DNA from: Portulaca oleracea
Taxonomy: Eukaryota; Streptophyta; Magnoliopsida; Caryophyllales; Portulacaceae
Direction of reading: 5' to 3'
DNA: 64,000 bases
Assembly: GCA_029582165.1 (NCBI GenBank)
Contig: CM055887.1
Coordinates: 11,707,190-11,771,189, forward strand
Shown one piece after another: positions 32,360 to 43,429 of the stretch; within the stretch, counting starts at the first letter, position 1; the number at the start of each line of letters is the position of its first letter. Position numbers and translations under genes: made by a program. The notes beneath the pieces are model-generated. The model saw only the letters and a list, made by a program, of their open reading frames with translations. It ran no database searches and was not told the origin of the DNA.

Positions 32360-32755
32360 GTTTAATTCAGAAATGAGTTATTTCCAAACTAATTCTCGTG
32401 AACATTGTGAATTGAATTTTTAGAGTTTAACTCAGAAAATGAATTATTTTCCAAATTATTTCTCATAAAAATTTGTGATCCGTTTTAGAGTTTAACCCGA
32501 AAATGAGCTAATTCTCATAAAAATTTGTGATCGGTGTTAGAATTTAACCCGAAAAATGAGGTAATTCTCATAAAAATTTGTGATCCGAATTTTTAGAGTT
32601 TAACTCGGAAAATGAGCTAGCTAATTCTCATAAAAATTTGTAATCCGAATTTTAGAGTTTAACTCGAAAAATGAGCTAATTCTCATAAAAATTTGTGATA
32701 CGAATTTTCAGAGTTTAACTCGGAAGATGAGTTAATTCTCGTAAAACTCGAATTA
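32360..32755. repeat. Tandem repeat, unit about 57-60 bp, about 7 copies
   Basis: Units of the type AGAGTTTAACTCGGAAAATG then AGCTAATTCTCATAAAAATTTGTGATCCGAATTTT, with small indels (one copy duplicates GCTA). A second tandem region near a Tat element, unrelated in sequence to the 31-bp minisatellite. Confidence 0.9.
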
Positions 32756-33264
32756 TCTCTTCATCGGCACCGTCCTTTGAGTTTCTGGCAATACGCCCGA
32801 AGACGATTAAGACTCCAAGTGAACTTGCTTGATTTCTAGCCCCCAGATTTGCATTTCTTTTGAGGTTCGGGCAGGAGATAGAAGAATGCATATGCGGTCT
32901 TATGCATGCTATGCTACATGAATTACACGAAAATAAATATGTACAAAACTCTTTCATGTATAATACACAACTCTATTATGCATTATTCTATAAGATTCTT
33001 TATACATGATTTTGTGCAGTCCTAATTCTAATGCATGATGTGACTCTTTTTTATTTTTCTGTATGCAATGTATGTGACCCTTTTTTTTTACTTGAGAAGA
33101 AAAAAAAAACTAAAAAAAAACTAACATGACTCAAAATGAAAATGAAAAACGAATTAATGCGACTCAAAATGTAAACTAATGTGACTTAAAATGAAAAATG
33201 CACATGACCTAAAAACAAAAAACTAAAAAATGCACATTGATTTGCTGCATGTATGCGATATGAA
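32756..33264. other. Spacer with short ACTCAAAATGAAAA repeats
   Basis: No gene. 33126-33230 has four or five degenerate copies of a ~25-bp unit containing GACTCAAAATGAAAA. The rest is low-complexity DNA with many ATGCATG words. Confidence 0.5.
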
Positions 33265-33280
33265 CAACCCCCACTTTCCC

Positions 33281-34204
33281 GAGGAAAGAAAAAAAAGTAA
33301 GGAAAAGTAAATCAAAAACTCTAAATGTCAAGAGTGGTTTCGAAGTGAGTTTCAGGACAAGGCAAAAGTAGTGAAAATGATGAGTTCTTCTTCTCGAATT
33401 GCCTCGCAAGTTGCCATGATGCTGATATTGAGTGATGAGCGAGCCCCCAGTTGGAATGCTGTAAAAGACGATATTAATGGAAGACTCGGCCTGCTTAAGC
33501 TGCATGATGGGATAGTCGGGATGCTCGACCTTGATGTCATGGTTAGGAACCCCGAGCACTAAGAAGGATCAAGTGACAAGTCGTCTTGATTTCTCTTGCC
33601 TTTTCTCTATTCTTCTTGACTCTTTTAGGTAGGAACATGTACGCACCAAGCCCCCAATATCAGTGAACAAATAAATGTCTTCAGGCAAGTCAGAATGATG
33701 GACTTAGGTGGGTGTTGTCTTCAAGTAACCTTATATTGATGCAGTTGGCTTCTTGTTCTGCTAAAGGAGTTATCCCTCACTCAGGTGTTCTGGAAGCGAG
33801 GATTAACTGACGAATCTCATATATGCACTAATGACCAAATCAGAAGAGCCCACAGGGTAGGGATAACGGAGGATAGATTATGGAAAAGGTAGGAATGGTG
33901 GTATAGAAAGTATGTTTGTGAGTGGTTAGACCCCAATGGTGGGCCAAACGAGGCTATGGATGGCTAGGCGAGAGTAGTGATAAGATGTACAAAGGTTCGA
34001 ACTGATGGAGGTGAACGAGATGGTCTACAGACGGAGCACCATGTCTCGTGGGATAATCTCATAAGGAAAGAGATGGTCAAATGGCTTTGGTTTGATGAAT
34101 TTAGGTATGAAGGGTGATCCAAGTCTGATGGGAAAAATGTGGGTGTGTTTAGTGAAAGAAATCTGACAGCTTTTCATTATCCTTACATACCAAGGTTTCC
34201 TCTC
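33281..34204 (-). other. Non-coding 3' part of the minus Tat element
   Basis: No protein-coding frame can be supported. Short frames here have no family motif. Confidence 0.5.
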
Positions 34205-35035
34205 CTTTTGCCTAGCTCGCCTGGTGAGGTTTTCGAGCTAGCCACTCTTTATTCTATCTCTCAAAGACCCAGTGATTTGATGATGAATTTTCTCTAAAGT
34301 GAATTGCGGTGGCCGGGCCTCAAAGAGGTTCTCCTACGTATCTAGTGTGGAATCAGGCCAGTCGTAGTTCTACAGGTGCAGCTTTAAAAGATTGATGCCT
34401 CAAGAAGGACTTTGAGATGAGTCAAAATTTTAATGGGAAGGATAGGTGTGAAGGTTTGACGGGAAGGTTTTGGGATATGTGCGAGTGACCAATGTAAACT
34501 GACAATTGCCTCTTATTCTTGCTTTCTTCTTTCTCTTTTTTTTTCTTTTTTTTCTTTTTTTTTTGAACTTGACTACCTCAATCTATATTTTTCTTATCAA
34601 TGATATTTGTCACCCGCAACACATTAGTCGGCTTAAATGGATTTAGGGATGGGGTGGTCATAAAATGAATGACCGGGTTCGTGGTGGTGGTTAAGAAGAT
34701 GATGTGTGAAGAAATGTAGGTGAAGCAGCGAAGTGAAAATGAAGGTGGTTATGATGTAGGTGGTAAGGGATGAAAGGCTTCTATCATAAGCATGTCTCTT
34801 TAAGCTGCATGATTTATTTGATAGTGAGATTCACTTTTAGAGGCTATTGATCTCTTTGAATTCTCTCCTTTTGCTAACCTGTTGGGTGAGTGTTCAGGTT
34901 AGCTTTTCTTCTCTTAATTTTTACTCATTCACCTTTCCTTTTGCCCAACTTGTTAGATGAGTGTTCAAGTTGGCCTTTCTCTTTTTTTCTCTCCTTTTTC
35001 CTAACTTCGCTTTGGCGGTGAAGTTAGCCTCTCTT
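34205..35035. repeat. Four related hairpins with compensated stems
   Basis: Stems: 34212-34219 with 34234-34241 (CTAGCTCG/CGAGCTAG); 34873-34881 with 34895-34903 (GCTAACCTG/CAGGTTAGC); 34945-34952 with 34966-34973 (CCAACTTG/CAAGTTGG); 35001-35008 with 35020-35027 (CTAACTTC/GAAGTTAG). Loops are 11-14 nt. All are preceded by CTCCTTTT- or CTTTCCTTTT-like pyrimidines and followed by CCTCTCTT-like sequence, so the units are homologous. Five of the eight stem positions differ between copies, each with the matching change on the other arm. Confidence 0.85.
34331..34370 (-). other. Conserved post-integrase segment, second copy
   Basis: On the minus strand it reads ACTACGACTGGCCTGATTCC, then a short gap and ATACGTAGGAG, matching 22205-22260 of the plus-strand Tat element. 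It identifies this DNA as the 3' region of a Tat element although pol is gone. Confidence 0.6.
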
Positions 35036-35432
35036 CTCTCTATTAACCTTGGACTCGGGGTAGGAAAAAACATAGAGAAAATGTAATAGAGACGTGAGAT
35101 GGAGTGAAGAATGTGAGAAAATGGATGTGTCAGACTTGGATGGTCATATGGGTGAGTGAGCTCTTCAATTCAAATCAGGAATGCAAGCACAATATTCTTT
35201 TCTTAGCAGTTTAGAAGCAAATGAAGAGCCAGGGAATACAAGAGTCCTAATCATGAAAGGTTTCATCTTTATTGAATGCAACTAAGATGAATACATAAAA
35301 AAAAAAGCCTACTTGGGATACATCCCAACTAACTCTGAAAATAAATGCCAACTTTCACGGAAAGAAAAGGAATGATAATAGAAAATCTCCTAATTAAGCT
35401 TTGTCATCTTCTATTCTGATGTAGCCCGGGAT

Positions 35433-36326
35433 CTAATGGGGTTTCTGTATTGTTTGTGCTGGCAGCAGTTCTCCTAATTGGGACACTTCTTCAAGTTTTT
35501 TTCTTGAGGGTGAAGCAGTTTTTAGTGTCATGACCTCGATGTCTATGATATCTGCAAAACTTACTTGAGTTCCAAAATTTTCCCTCAGTTCCGGGTTCGT
35601 ATCGAACAGGGGGAAGCTCGATCTTTCCTTCCTTAAGAAGACAATTGAGAGCCTAGGTATTGGTGGTGTAGATTGGAATTTCAACATTCTTAGCAGAGGA
35701 ATTAGGAGCCCTTTGATGAATATCAGTGTTATGCAATTTCATTGATGATGATCCTTCTCCAATATTTTTTCTGATGCGATGTTCAATATTGGCCGCCCTT
35801 CTATCGTTTTGTAGAATCCAAAGGATCATATCCATTTTTCGGTCCAGACCCTCCATGCGTGATTGCATTTGAATTATTGTGGTAAAGAGCTTGTCCATAA
35901 AAGAACTTTCTCGTTCACCACGTCTTCTTTCTTGATATTCTCCTGTAGCTAAGGGCGGATTTTGGTCTTTCTTCTTAGTTAAAGGTGATCGGGAGACATT
36001 TGGAACTGTTTGGAACTTATCCATTGGTGAGTTGGATTTATGTGGTTGATCAACTCTATGAATAGAAGTGAGTCTCGTGTCCATATAGTGATTTGCATAT
36101 ATAGGGATATCTCTCTCTCTATTTCACGCATGCTTGACATTTCACTATGACGAGTGTTGCTTCCATCTTTATCAAGAAAATTCAGCTCATCTTTCATCCT
36201 TGCTAACGTATCGATGATTTCATCTATTCTCCTATCGTTGCCTTGCATTTGCCGTGAAATTTCAGTCAAATGTTGGGAGATGAAGAGATTGAGTTCATTG
36301 TTGCTAGGTATTCCGTTGGAGGCCAT
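35433..36326 (-). pseudogene. Coiled-coil gag-like remnant, frameshifted
   Basis: Three overlapping frames: 36326-35979 (ATG 36326, MASNGIPSNNELNLFISQHL, then RRIDEIIDTLARMKDEL), 36084-35653 (MDKLFTTIIQMQSRMEGLDRK, LQNDRRAANIEHR) and 35687-35433. Homologous reading passes between them by frameshifts near 36085 and 35670. The heptad-like Leu/Ile/Met pattern suggests coiled coils, as in the N-terminus of the neighbouring Tat gag (QLTNIIMNMQ...). No capsid or zinc motif is present. Position after the PBS fits gag or the extra ORF1 of Ogre-type elements. I do not recognise the family with certainty. Confidence 0.5.
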
Positions 36327-37350
36327 TGGAGACAGTGGTGCAAAGAAGGCAACTTGTTTACTCCGAGTTCAAGGTCGGTCACCGGATCCTTATTCCACTG
36401 CAGATGGAAACCATAAACCTCAATAATTAACCCTGACATTGACCTACCCAAAGACGTAGCGACCTACATGGGACAACCTAATGCAAACGATGCCTATATG
36501 ATGAATGATTTTTTTTTTTGGTATGGACTCACCCAACATTGGGCTTGCATGATGACCTCTAGCCTAAGATGAGACTATGTACAGGGAAGGTCTATCGGGC
36601 TATCATAAGATTGAGTCAGCATTAAAGTCTTAATGAACTCGAATTCAAATAACAACCGGATACACACTTTATAAGCCCAAATACAACCAAGGGTTGGACA
36701 AAATCAAGCTAAGATCTTGGGCTTAATCAGACCTCTTCGATTTGGGCCCAAGAGAGACCTCTAGGTCTTCTTTAACTTTTGTTTGATTATTACCCAAGCT
36801 AAAGCAGTATTTAGGGGAAAAATACCTTATGAGACCGAATCTTAAAAAAAAAAAACATATAGCACATAATTTACATATATTACAACAAGAATGCACATAG
36901 CATACAAAATGGGTAATGCACCTAACCGAGGTTCTACATTCATGGGTTTAAGGTCGGGTGCCTAAAACTAACATACTCATGTCTCTCACTCATCACAAAT
37001 TCTATGGAGTTCATAGTAATGTGATTTGTGTGTTTCTCACAAAATTAAGGGGAAAATGTGAATTCATAATCCCGAGAATTTTAGGAGTGCTTCATGAGTG
37101 GGAAAGCAATTCGCGACATTCTCGAAATGTGGGGTTCATTCCTTGAATTCGAAAATATACTTTACCCAAAAGATAAATTGGGTTAACCTAGACGGTACCT
37201 TTGGGTTCATCCCGATTTATAAAAATCGAGATGGAGGTCCGTATGCACGATGCCTAACTAAATAATAAAAATTACAAAAATTAACTTCTCCTTTTCTACT
37301 CAAAAATTTTAAAAAACGGTTTTTCAAGTTTTACCCTCTTAAAGTAAGTT
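36327..37350 (-). other. Leader of the minus Tat element
   Basis: About 1 kb of untranslated DNA between PBS and the first reading frame. No gene or dyad motif recognised. Confidence 0.5.
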
Positions 37351-37366
37351 CCCAGTGGAGTCGCCA
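37351..37366 (-). other. Primer-binding site of the minus Tat element
   Basis: Minus strand TGGCGACTCCACTGGG, the same tRNA-Arg-type PBS as at 14263, two bases from the LTR end CCCACA. Confidence 0.85.
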
Positions 37367-37368
37367 TT

Positions 37369-39019
37369 TGTGGGACCCGGAAAAATCCCCGTCGGTGTCC
37401 CTCGCGGTAAACGGCGAGTCGAAAGGGGTGTATTTTCTTTTAGAAGATTCACTTGAATTTCGGTTTAAAATAAATTAAAACTAAAACTCAAGTAAAGTTC
37501 CTTTTTTTAGATTTTATTAAAGTTTGAGAATTTTATTTATTCAGAAAGTGAACAAAAAATAAAAAAAAAGAAAAAGAAACGAAAAGAAAAGGACAAATAG
37601 AGAACCCCGGATGCTCTGGGCGATTCTTCAGAGCAATACTGCAGTATTGCGAGTCTGTGACCCCGAAAAGAAGGGCCGGGCACGAATCAGATCGAGGCAG
37701 TCCGGCGGAATACCGTCAGGTATTCCACCTCCCCCGGCCTCAGGATCTGTTTCCGAGACAGAAAAAAAATGAAAATAAAATCTTTTTTAGTTTTTAGTTT
37801 TCCGAAACAGAAAATAAAATACGAAAAGAAAGGGAAAAAGAGTGAGAAGAAAAAGAAAAAAGGAAAAAGGTCGAACCCGAGACACTCGGCTAGCATACCT
37901 GCAGGTATTGTAGCCAGTCGGGGTCCGAGATCCTGTTTCTGAACCCGAGAGCCAGGTCCGAACCAATGAACCGGCATGCATACCACCAGGTATGGCGCGG
38001 CACCTTTCAAGCTTAGATTATTCACTCTAAAAAAATAAAAAAACTTTAAATTTACTTTCGAAAGTGAATTTCTGGAATCCGAAAATAAAATTACTAAAAC
38101 TCGAGATAAAGAAATAAAAAGAAAAGAAAAAGGAAGAAGAGTCGCCAATTAATTTTTGAACGAGAATTAATAAACTCAAAAGTTAAGACTCCACAAACCA
38201 CGAACCACGAGATTCGGATCTGGGGGTAAGGTTACGGATTCGAGAATATAAATTCCCGAATCCGCCCGTTCAACGAACGGACTTTACTAAACCGGTTTAA
38301 TAAAAAGAAAGAAGAAGAGGAGAGAAGAAGAGAGTAGAACGGAGTATTAATTAGCGTAATTAATGTTATTTAGTTACATACAAATGCAATGATAAAACGA
38401 GAAATAAATACAAGAAATAAAAGAATTAAATACAAGCGTATCTTTATTCATGAACAATCCATATTATTTAGGTCGAGTTTAGGTTAACTCAAGTTACAAG
38501 ATAATATGAATGAAGAAGAGATAGAGATAAATGAAACAAAATGCCAATTAAGTGTATGCAAGGTGAGAGAAATATCGAGGGAGAAGAGAATGTGAAATCA
38601 CCAAGTGTCAATACGCCAGGGTGATTTCGGTGTGCCTTTGAAGTGGAAATGGTTGGGGTTTTTATAGGAGGAATGAGGGTTGGGAATTAGGTTAAAATGA
38701 GGGGAAAATAATTGACGGAATACCGCCAAGTATCCCGGCCCAACTGCTCAAAATTTAGGGTATGGCACGCTTCCCGAGGCGGCTAGAGGCGCGCTGGGTC
38801 GGGCAGAACCCGCCCACAATACCTGGCGGTATGTAGACCGGATCCTGCCCCGCCCAACCCGTTGTCGCCTCATTTGCGTGCCAAAGGAAATGGCTCGATT
38901 TTTTTGTGGTTTATTTTTTTTTGCATTTCACTTGGCATTTTTGCTAAAATAAAATAAAGACAAAATAAAAATAATTACAATAATTACAATAATTATGAGA
39001 CACTTTTTGGGTGTCAACA
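37369..39019 (-). repeat. LTR of the minus Tat element with dyad motif 2
   Basis: 1651 bp, starting TGTTGACACCC and ending GGGTCCCACA on the minus strand. TATA box TATAAAAA at 38666-38659. A PBS-like TGGCGACTC also occurs inside U5 (38147-38139). Motif 2 copies: 37633-37650 (GCAATAC, TGCA, GTATTGC), 37707-37726 (GGAATACC, GTCA, GGTATTCC), 37894-37909, 37979-37994 (CATACC, ACCA, GGTATG), 38717-38736 and 38817-38833. Polypurine/polypyrimidine stretches fill much of the rest; open frames here are chance. Confidence 0.85.
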
Positions 39020-39404
39020 GGTCCCAAGAGTTTGTTGCATGGAGTTAAATTTGTTCTCCAAACTTTGAATATTGGCTCTTTCGACAGAAAGGCTCATTTA
39101 GAACCCTTGTTGTTGGATTGTTCTTTCTTGATTTGGATTAATTTCGTTCTCCATATTAAGAGGAAGGGACCAAGATGGAATGTGTTCGGCGAATTTTGTG
39201 GAGCTAGGTTTTCTTGTGGTTGGCTATGTGTTTAGGATTAAAGTTCTTTGTGTTTTTAGCATAAAAGAGAGACAATATGAATAAATTGATGGAGATAAGA
39301 ATGAGGGTGCAGTAAATGCTAAGGGTATTAAATGAATGAAACACTAGAAAATGAGAAGAAAAAACAATGAACTCAGGCAAACTCTAACCTGGATCTGATA
39401 TCAA
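39020..39404. other. Spacer with PBS-like site at its right end
   Basis: No supported gene. 39391-39404 on the minus strand reads TTGATATCAGATCC, a degenerate initiator-Met PBS for the LTR to its right. Confidence 0.4.
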
Positions 39405-41680
39405 AGGGAGCGTATCGTGGTGGCATGTAGATGCTTGAGTTGATGATGTCAATGACGAAGATGAAAAACACAACCAAACCCTAGAGTTCACACAAACACA
39501 AGATATTGATTTGGGACGAAAGAAATTCCACCACCCAAGAACTATCAAACCCACCAATGTTGGATAAAGGATAACTCCCACCAACCTCTAAAGGATTTAG
39601 CTTGCAAACGCCACCACAATCATATTGAGGATAAACTAAACAAGACTTAAAAGAGAACAAAGCTTGATTCTTGTATATTCATTCACCAATTGGTATGTTC
39701 TTCCTCCCTAATGTTGATGTATATATGGACATTGAGTTGGAAGAACCCCAGGGATTTCATAATTCCAATTAGGACAAAAGGTAGTATCTAATTACCTCTA
39801 TGAGAGGGTTACATTTATATAGGGGGAAAGAGGGGGAAATTACATGAGAATTGGTAAACCCAAAAGAAATGGAAATCGCGAACTGCTACGGAATTCGCAA
39901 ACAGCACGAGCGTGTTGTCACATGACAAGATTGTGGCGTGCATGACACGATCGTGTTAGTGTATAGCCCGATTGTGCCATTACGGAATCCTCCAAAACTC
40001 ACATTTTCATTTTGAAGGCACACGAGCTTATCATATAGGGACAAGAGCGTGACCCCCTCTTGGGGAGGGGGGTGATAAGGTCGCAAGCGCACGGTGTACG
40101 GATTAGCACGTCAAGGTCGATCCCACAGGGACTCAATTAGCAATGCAGTGAACTAGTTCTCTATGTGATTGCTAAGCTAACACGGTTTGATTCTTGGAAG
40201 GGTATTAGAAACTAATTAAACTAATAAAGTAGGGAAAACAATCAAAGATTCAATCAAGGGAGAAAGACTTCTAGGGAAATGCTAACCTAGCAATGAGTTC
40301 GATTATTAAAACCTAGCTTGCACAATTATACATTCAAGAATGAATCAAGAACGATAACCATAAGAACTCTACTGCTCTTTCGATGCTAATAGAATTACCT
40401 CAATTAACCTAAATTACAACTTTCCTATGCTTTTCAAGTTAGTCAAAGTTGAAGGTCTCAAATATTCTGGTTATCAAGAAGGTTCCCTAGTCTGCTACTC
40501 TTTCCTCAAATTTCACAAAACTAAGTAGAAAGGTTGATAGTAGACTATCCTAATTCACCTTTCAGTACTTCTCAGGTTAATCTCAAATCATGAGTATTCG
40601 AGCGCTCAAAGAACACACATGAACATGGAAAACACAACCTCATATTGATTCAACCAAGAATTCATGTACAAACTAGAAACATTCAATCAAACTACATTGT
40701 TTCAGGTTACAAAACCCTAGAATTCAAGAAAAATACTCACTCATTGTCAAAGAAAACATGAAACGAGTTCCAAACATCATAATCGAATCTCAAGACAAAG
40801 AAGGAAATCGAAAGAAAGGCAAACTACGAAGAATACAACCGTTGAGTCTCTCGATCCCGTGGTGGAACCTTCTTCGCGAGCGTTGATGATTTCTTCTCGA
40901 ATCTTGATCTTCGCTTCTCTTGAGATGATTTGATCTTGAATCTTGATGGAGAGTTGATAAGTAGAAGGGTAGATTAGGGTTCTCCTCTCTCTCTTGAAGG
41001 CTGGGTGAATGAATGAAAATGAATTGAATGAATGAATAACTGACGCTTCTCTTTCTTTATCTCGCGAAACGGCCGAAAAACGTGACTCATCGGACCACCA
41101 CGGTCCGTGGCAACCCACCATGGTCCATGGAGCTTGCCACGGTCTGACCGTGGTGGCCATTGGCCGGGGATTTCTTGCTCCATTTGAATTTCATGCCACG
41201 GTCTGGTCATGATGTGTGGAGGCCGGTGGTGTCTTTGCTTTTCCTAAAATGCTCCTAGAACTAGTGTTTGGCTCCCAAATATATAAGTTTTCATCAAAAA
41301 CCACAAGACCGAGCATAAGAAAGAAATAGGGGGTATGTATATACGTAATCGACTCAAAACATCCCTAACCTACTATAAAAACACTCTAGAAACTTAGTCG
41401 CAATAAGCACTTATCAGGAGGTCACCTGACACGATCATGTCCTCCACGATCTTTCAAAAGGACAAAAAATAAGAGGGATACAATCGTGTATGTGTGTGAC
41501 ACGATTGTGTGCCCTGTCTTCCTTCCTTCTTCTTCCTTTCCTTTGTAGAATCTCCCAACCCGTCCCTTATATGGAGTAAATGTCTATAATGCTCGCAGGT
41601 GCAAAAGACCATCTTACCTTTGGGTTGACCTAACATGGGTATGAAAGACCAAAAAGCCCTCAAGGGTTGAGAAAGCTCCC
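39405..41680 (-). repeat. Minus-strand LTR (copia-like), interrupted by a solo LTR
   Basis: Right of the PBS-like site lies an LTR-like sequence with a TATA box (TATATAAAT, 39821-39813) on the minus strand. Its U3 carries repeated CACGATCGTG palindromes on both sides of the inserted element at 40073-41416: 39905-39914, 39945-39956, 41429-41440 and 41499-41510. The outer end near 41680 is not defined. Confidence 0.4.
40073..41416. mobile_element. Solo LTR, 1344 bp
   Basis: Begins TGATAAGG and ends CACTTATCA, so the termini are inverted repeats of TG...CA type. Flanks are GGGGG and GGAGG, a possible 5-bp duplication with one change. Near the left end (minus-strand 3' side) is GTCCCTGTGGGATCGACC (minus strand), a stretch common in plant gypsy LTRs just before the PBS, so it probably reads on the minus strand. 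No internal region is present. It contains the CCACGG palindromes at 41098-41213. Confidence 0.6.
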
Positions 41681-41879
41681 TAGCTTCTTATAATGGCTCT
41701 AAGCCAATCCAAAGGACGACCGAGATGAGCTTGTCGGGATTCGAATCAAAGGAAAGCTGGATCTCCATGTCGGTGTGGGAACCAACCCTCTTAGATTGGG
41801 TAAGGAGAGTGGAGTAAGGATCTCGAACCTCTTCATATGGAAAATGCCTATGGTTGCATTGCAGGGAACTTCCTGAAGA

Positions 41880-42235
41880 AAGTTCTTCAAAGATGGGATT
41901 CAAAGAAAAAATGATTAATTTGGTATACAATGTGTCGCTATAGTGTCATACTCCAGTTAGTTAACAGTTCACCGCACGAGTTTTTAAACATTCAAGAGGT
42001 CTACGACCAGGGGGGTCCTCTATCTCTCTATCTCTTTATTCTATGCATGAATGTTTTTAGCCATATGCTTGAAAGAGAAGTAGGAAAGCCCAAGTCTGAT
42101 AAAGGTATTAAAATTTCCCCTCAAACGATTAAAATTCTTTGCGTATTCTTAGTGGTTGACAGCTTATTATTCTATAAGGCATCGACAGAAACTGCTAATA
42201 AATTAAGGGAGATCTTGAAATGTCGGGACAACTGA
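41880..42235 (+). pseudogene. L1 (LINE) reverse transcriptase fragment
   Basis: The frame 41930-42235 aligns with the central RT of plant L1 elements: VNSSPHEFLNIQEVYDQGGP corresponds to the conserved RQGDPLSPYLF block (here GGPLSLYLFILCMNVFSHML), followed by KGIKISPQ and a degraded FADD box (VFLVVDSLLFYKAS). The catalytic aspartate pair is lost and stops flank the fragment. It is a decayed insertion. Confidence 0.75.
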
Positions 42236-43429
42236 TTAATTTTATCAAATTTAAATGAGTTTTCTCAAAGAATAATACAAGACAACAAAAGGAAACTATC
42301 AAAAGAATCTTTAACATCCCTTCTACAGAGTCACTAGGGAAATTCTTTGCCTAATGGTTGACCACGTGGATGTGGACATGGTAAATCATCATGTTTTTAG
42401 TCACATGCGCTCACCCTCCAGATCAGTTTTTTTGGTGAGTCAAATATGGTGATTCCCTGCTAGGAATAAAAAACATGTTGGAAAGTTAGGCATGATAGAA
42501 AAGGATTTCCTAACTTATGTTCATTAAAAGTTACTCCCCCAAAGTTTGTATTATTGGATTCCATTATCCCATGATAGAATTGACCGTGTAGAAACCCTTG
42601 ATAATTTTAGAATAGAAAGTCAAAATTGTTTCTTGAGGTAGCGATAAGGGAAACACACCTACGATTGGTGACAATCACGATAGTGAAAAGGTGAGAAACT
42701 CTAGTCAATCATCTTGGACAATAAATCAGACGGAGAAGTATTAGATACTAAAGGAGAGGAGAGGACAGAAGTGGAGAACCCTAATTACTAGAGATAGTAA
42801 CAATTTCCCAATAGACCCAATAAGGCCGCGAGCTACCTGCTAGTCAATTTTGTCGACCTGAGGACCCGTGAATTTTTTTTAAACGATCGACCTTGAGCTA
42901 ACCGAATCATTAAATTGTTTAAAGAGGCTCGACCGACCCGGTTTTCCCTAACCACTCACTTAGGCCTAATGACACCCACTTACTTGCTCAAATCTAATTT
43001 ACCAAGGATGAATTATATTGGCAAATGACATATTGACAGGTCAGAGAATTTTACTACAAAGATAATAACTAGAATTGCTCATGAATGTACCAACCAGTCA
43101 AATTTGTTCTGGTAATGCTCGACAACCCAAAGATTGAAGAACTTAACCATACAACATGGATGGCTGAAATGTCTTAGTCTAGTAAGTTCAAATAATCTTT
43201 TTACTCAATTGTTAATTTGATATTGGCAAGCATCCAGAGTTTAAAGTATATACACTTGGTTCGAGGGGCCTTTAACTTTTGGACCATTTGGAAATATAAA
43301 AACGAAGCAGTTTTTAGATGTAAAATATTCCACACTTTAAACTATTTAATTCAAGCAAAAAGGAACGTAGTGGAATGAAAAATTCGCAATTATTAACAAG
43401 TAAAAAATAATGGGTTGTGATTCTTCTTG
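42236..43429 (+). other. Decayed DNA between L1 domains
   Basis: Probably the body of the same L1 copy, but stops and indels prevent a domain call. Confidence 0.4.

Larger units (their letters stand above)
33265..39019 (-). mobile_element. Non-autonomous Tat-type element (pol-less)
   Basis: On the minus strand: LTR 39019-37369, two-base spacer, PBS 37366-37351, leader, a broken coiled-coil reading frame (36326-35433), hairpin repeats (35.0-34.2 kb), the conserved post-integrase segment (34370-34331) and a polypurine-like GGGAAAGTGGGGGTTG (33280-33265). No RT or integrase remains, so it must have depended on a relative for movement. No matching 3' LTR was found left of 33265; instead there are tandem repeats and a dyad-rich segment, so the 3' side is either rearranged or extended. 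Confidence 0.65.

Noticed and set aside
37687..38148. 153-codon minus-strand frame with Phe/Leu-rich segments
   Set aside because: It lies within the Tat LTR (U5 to R) and results from poly-purine DNA; no domain.
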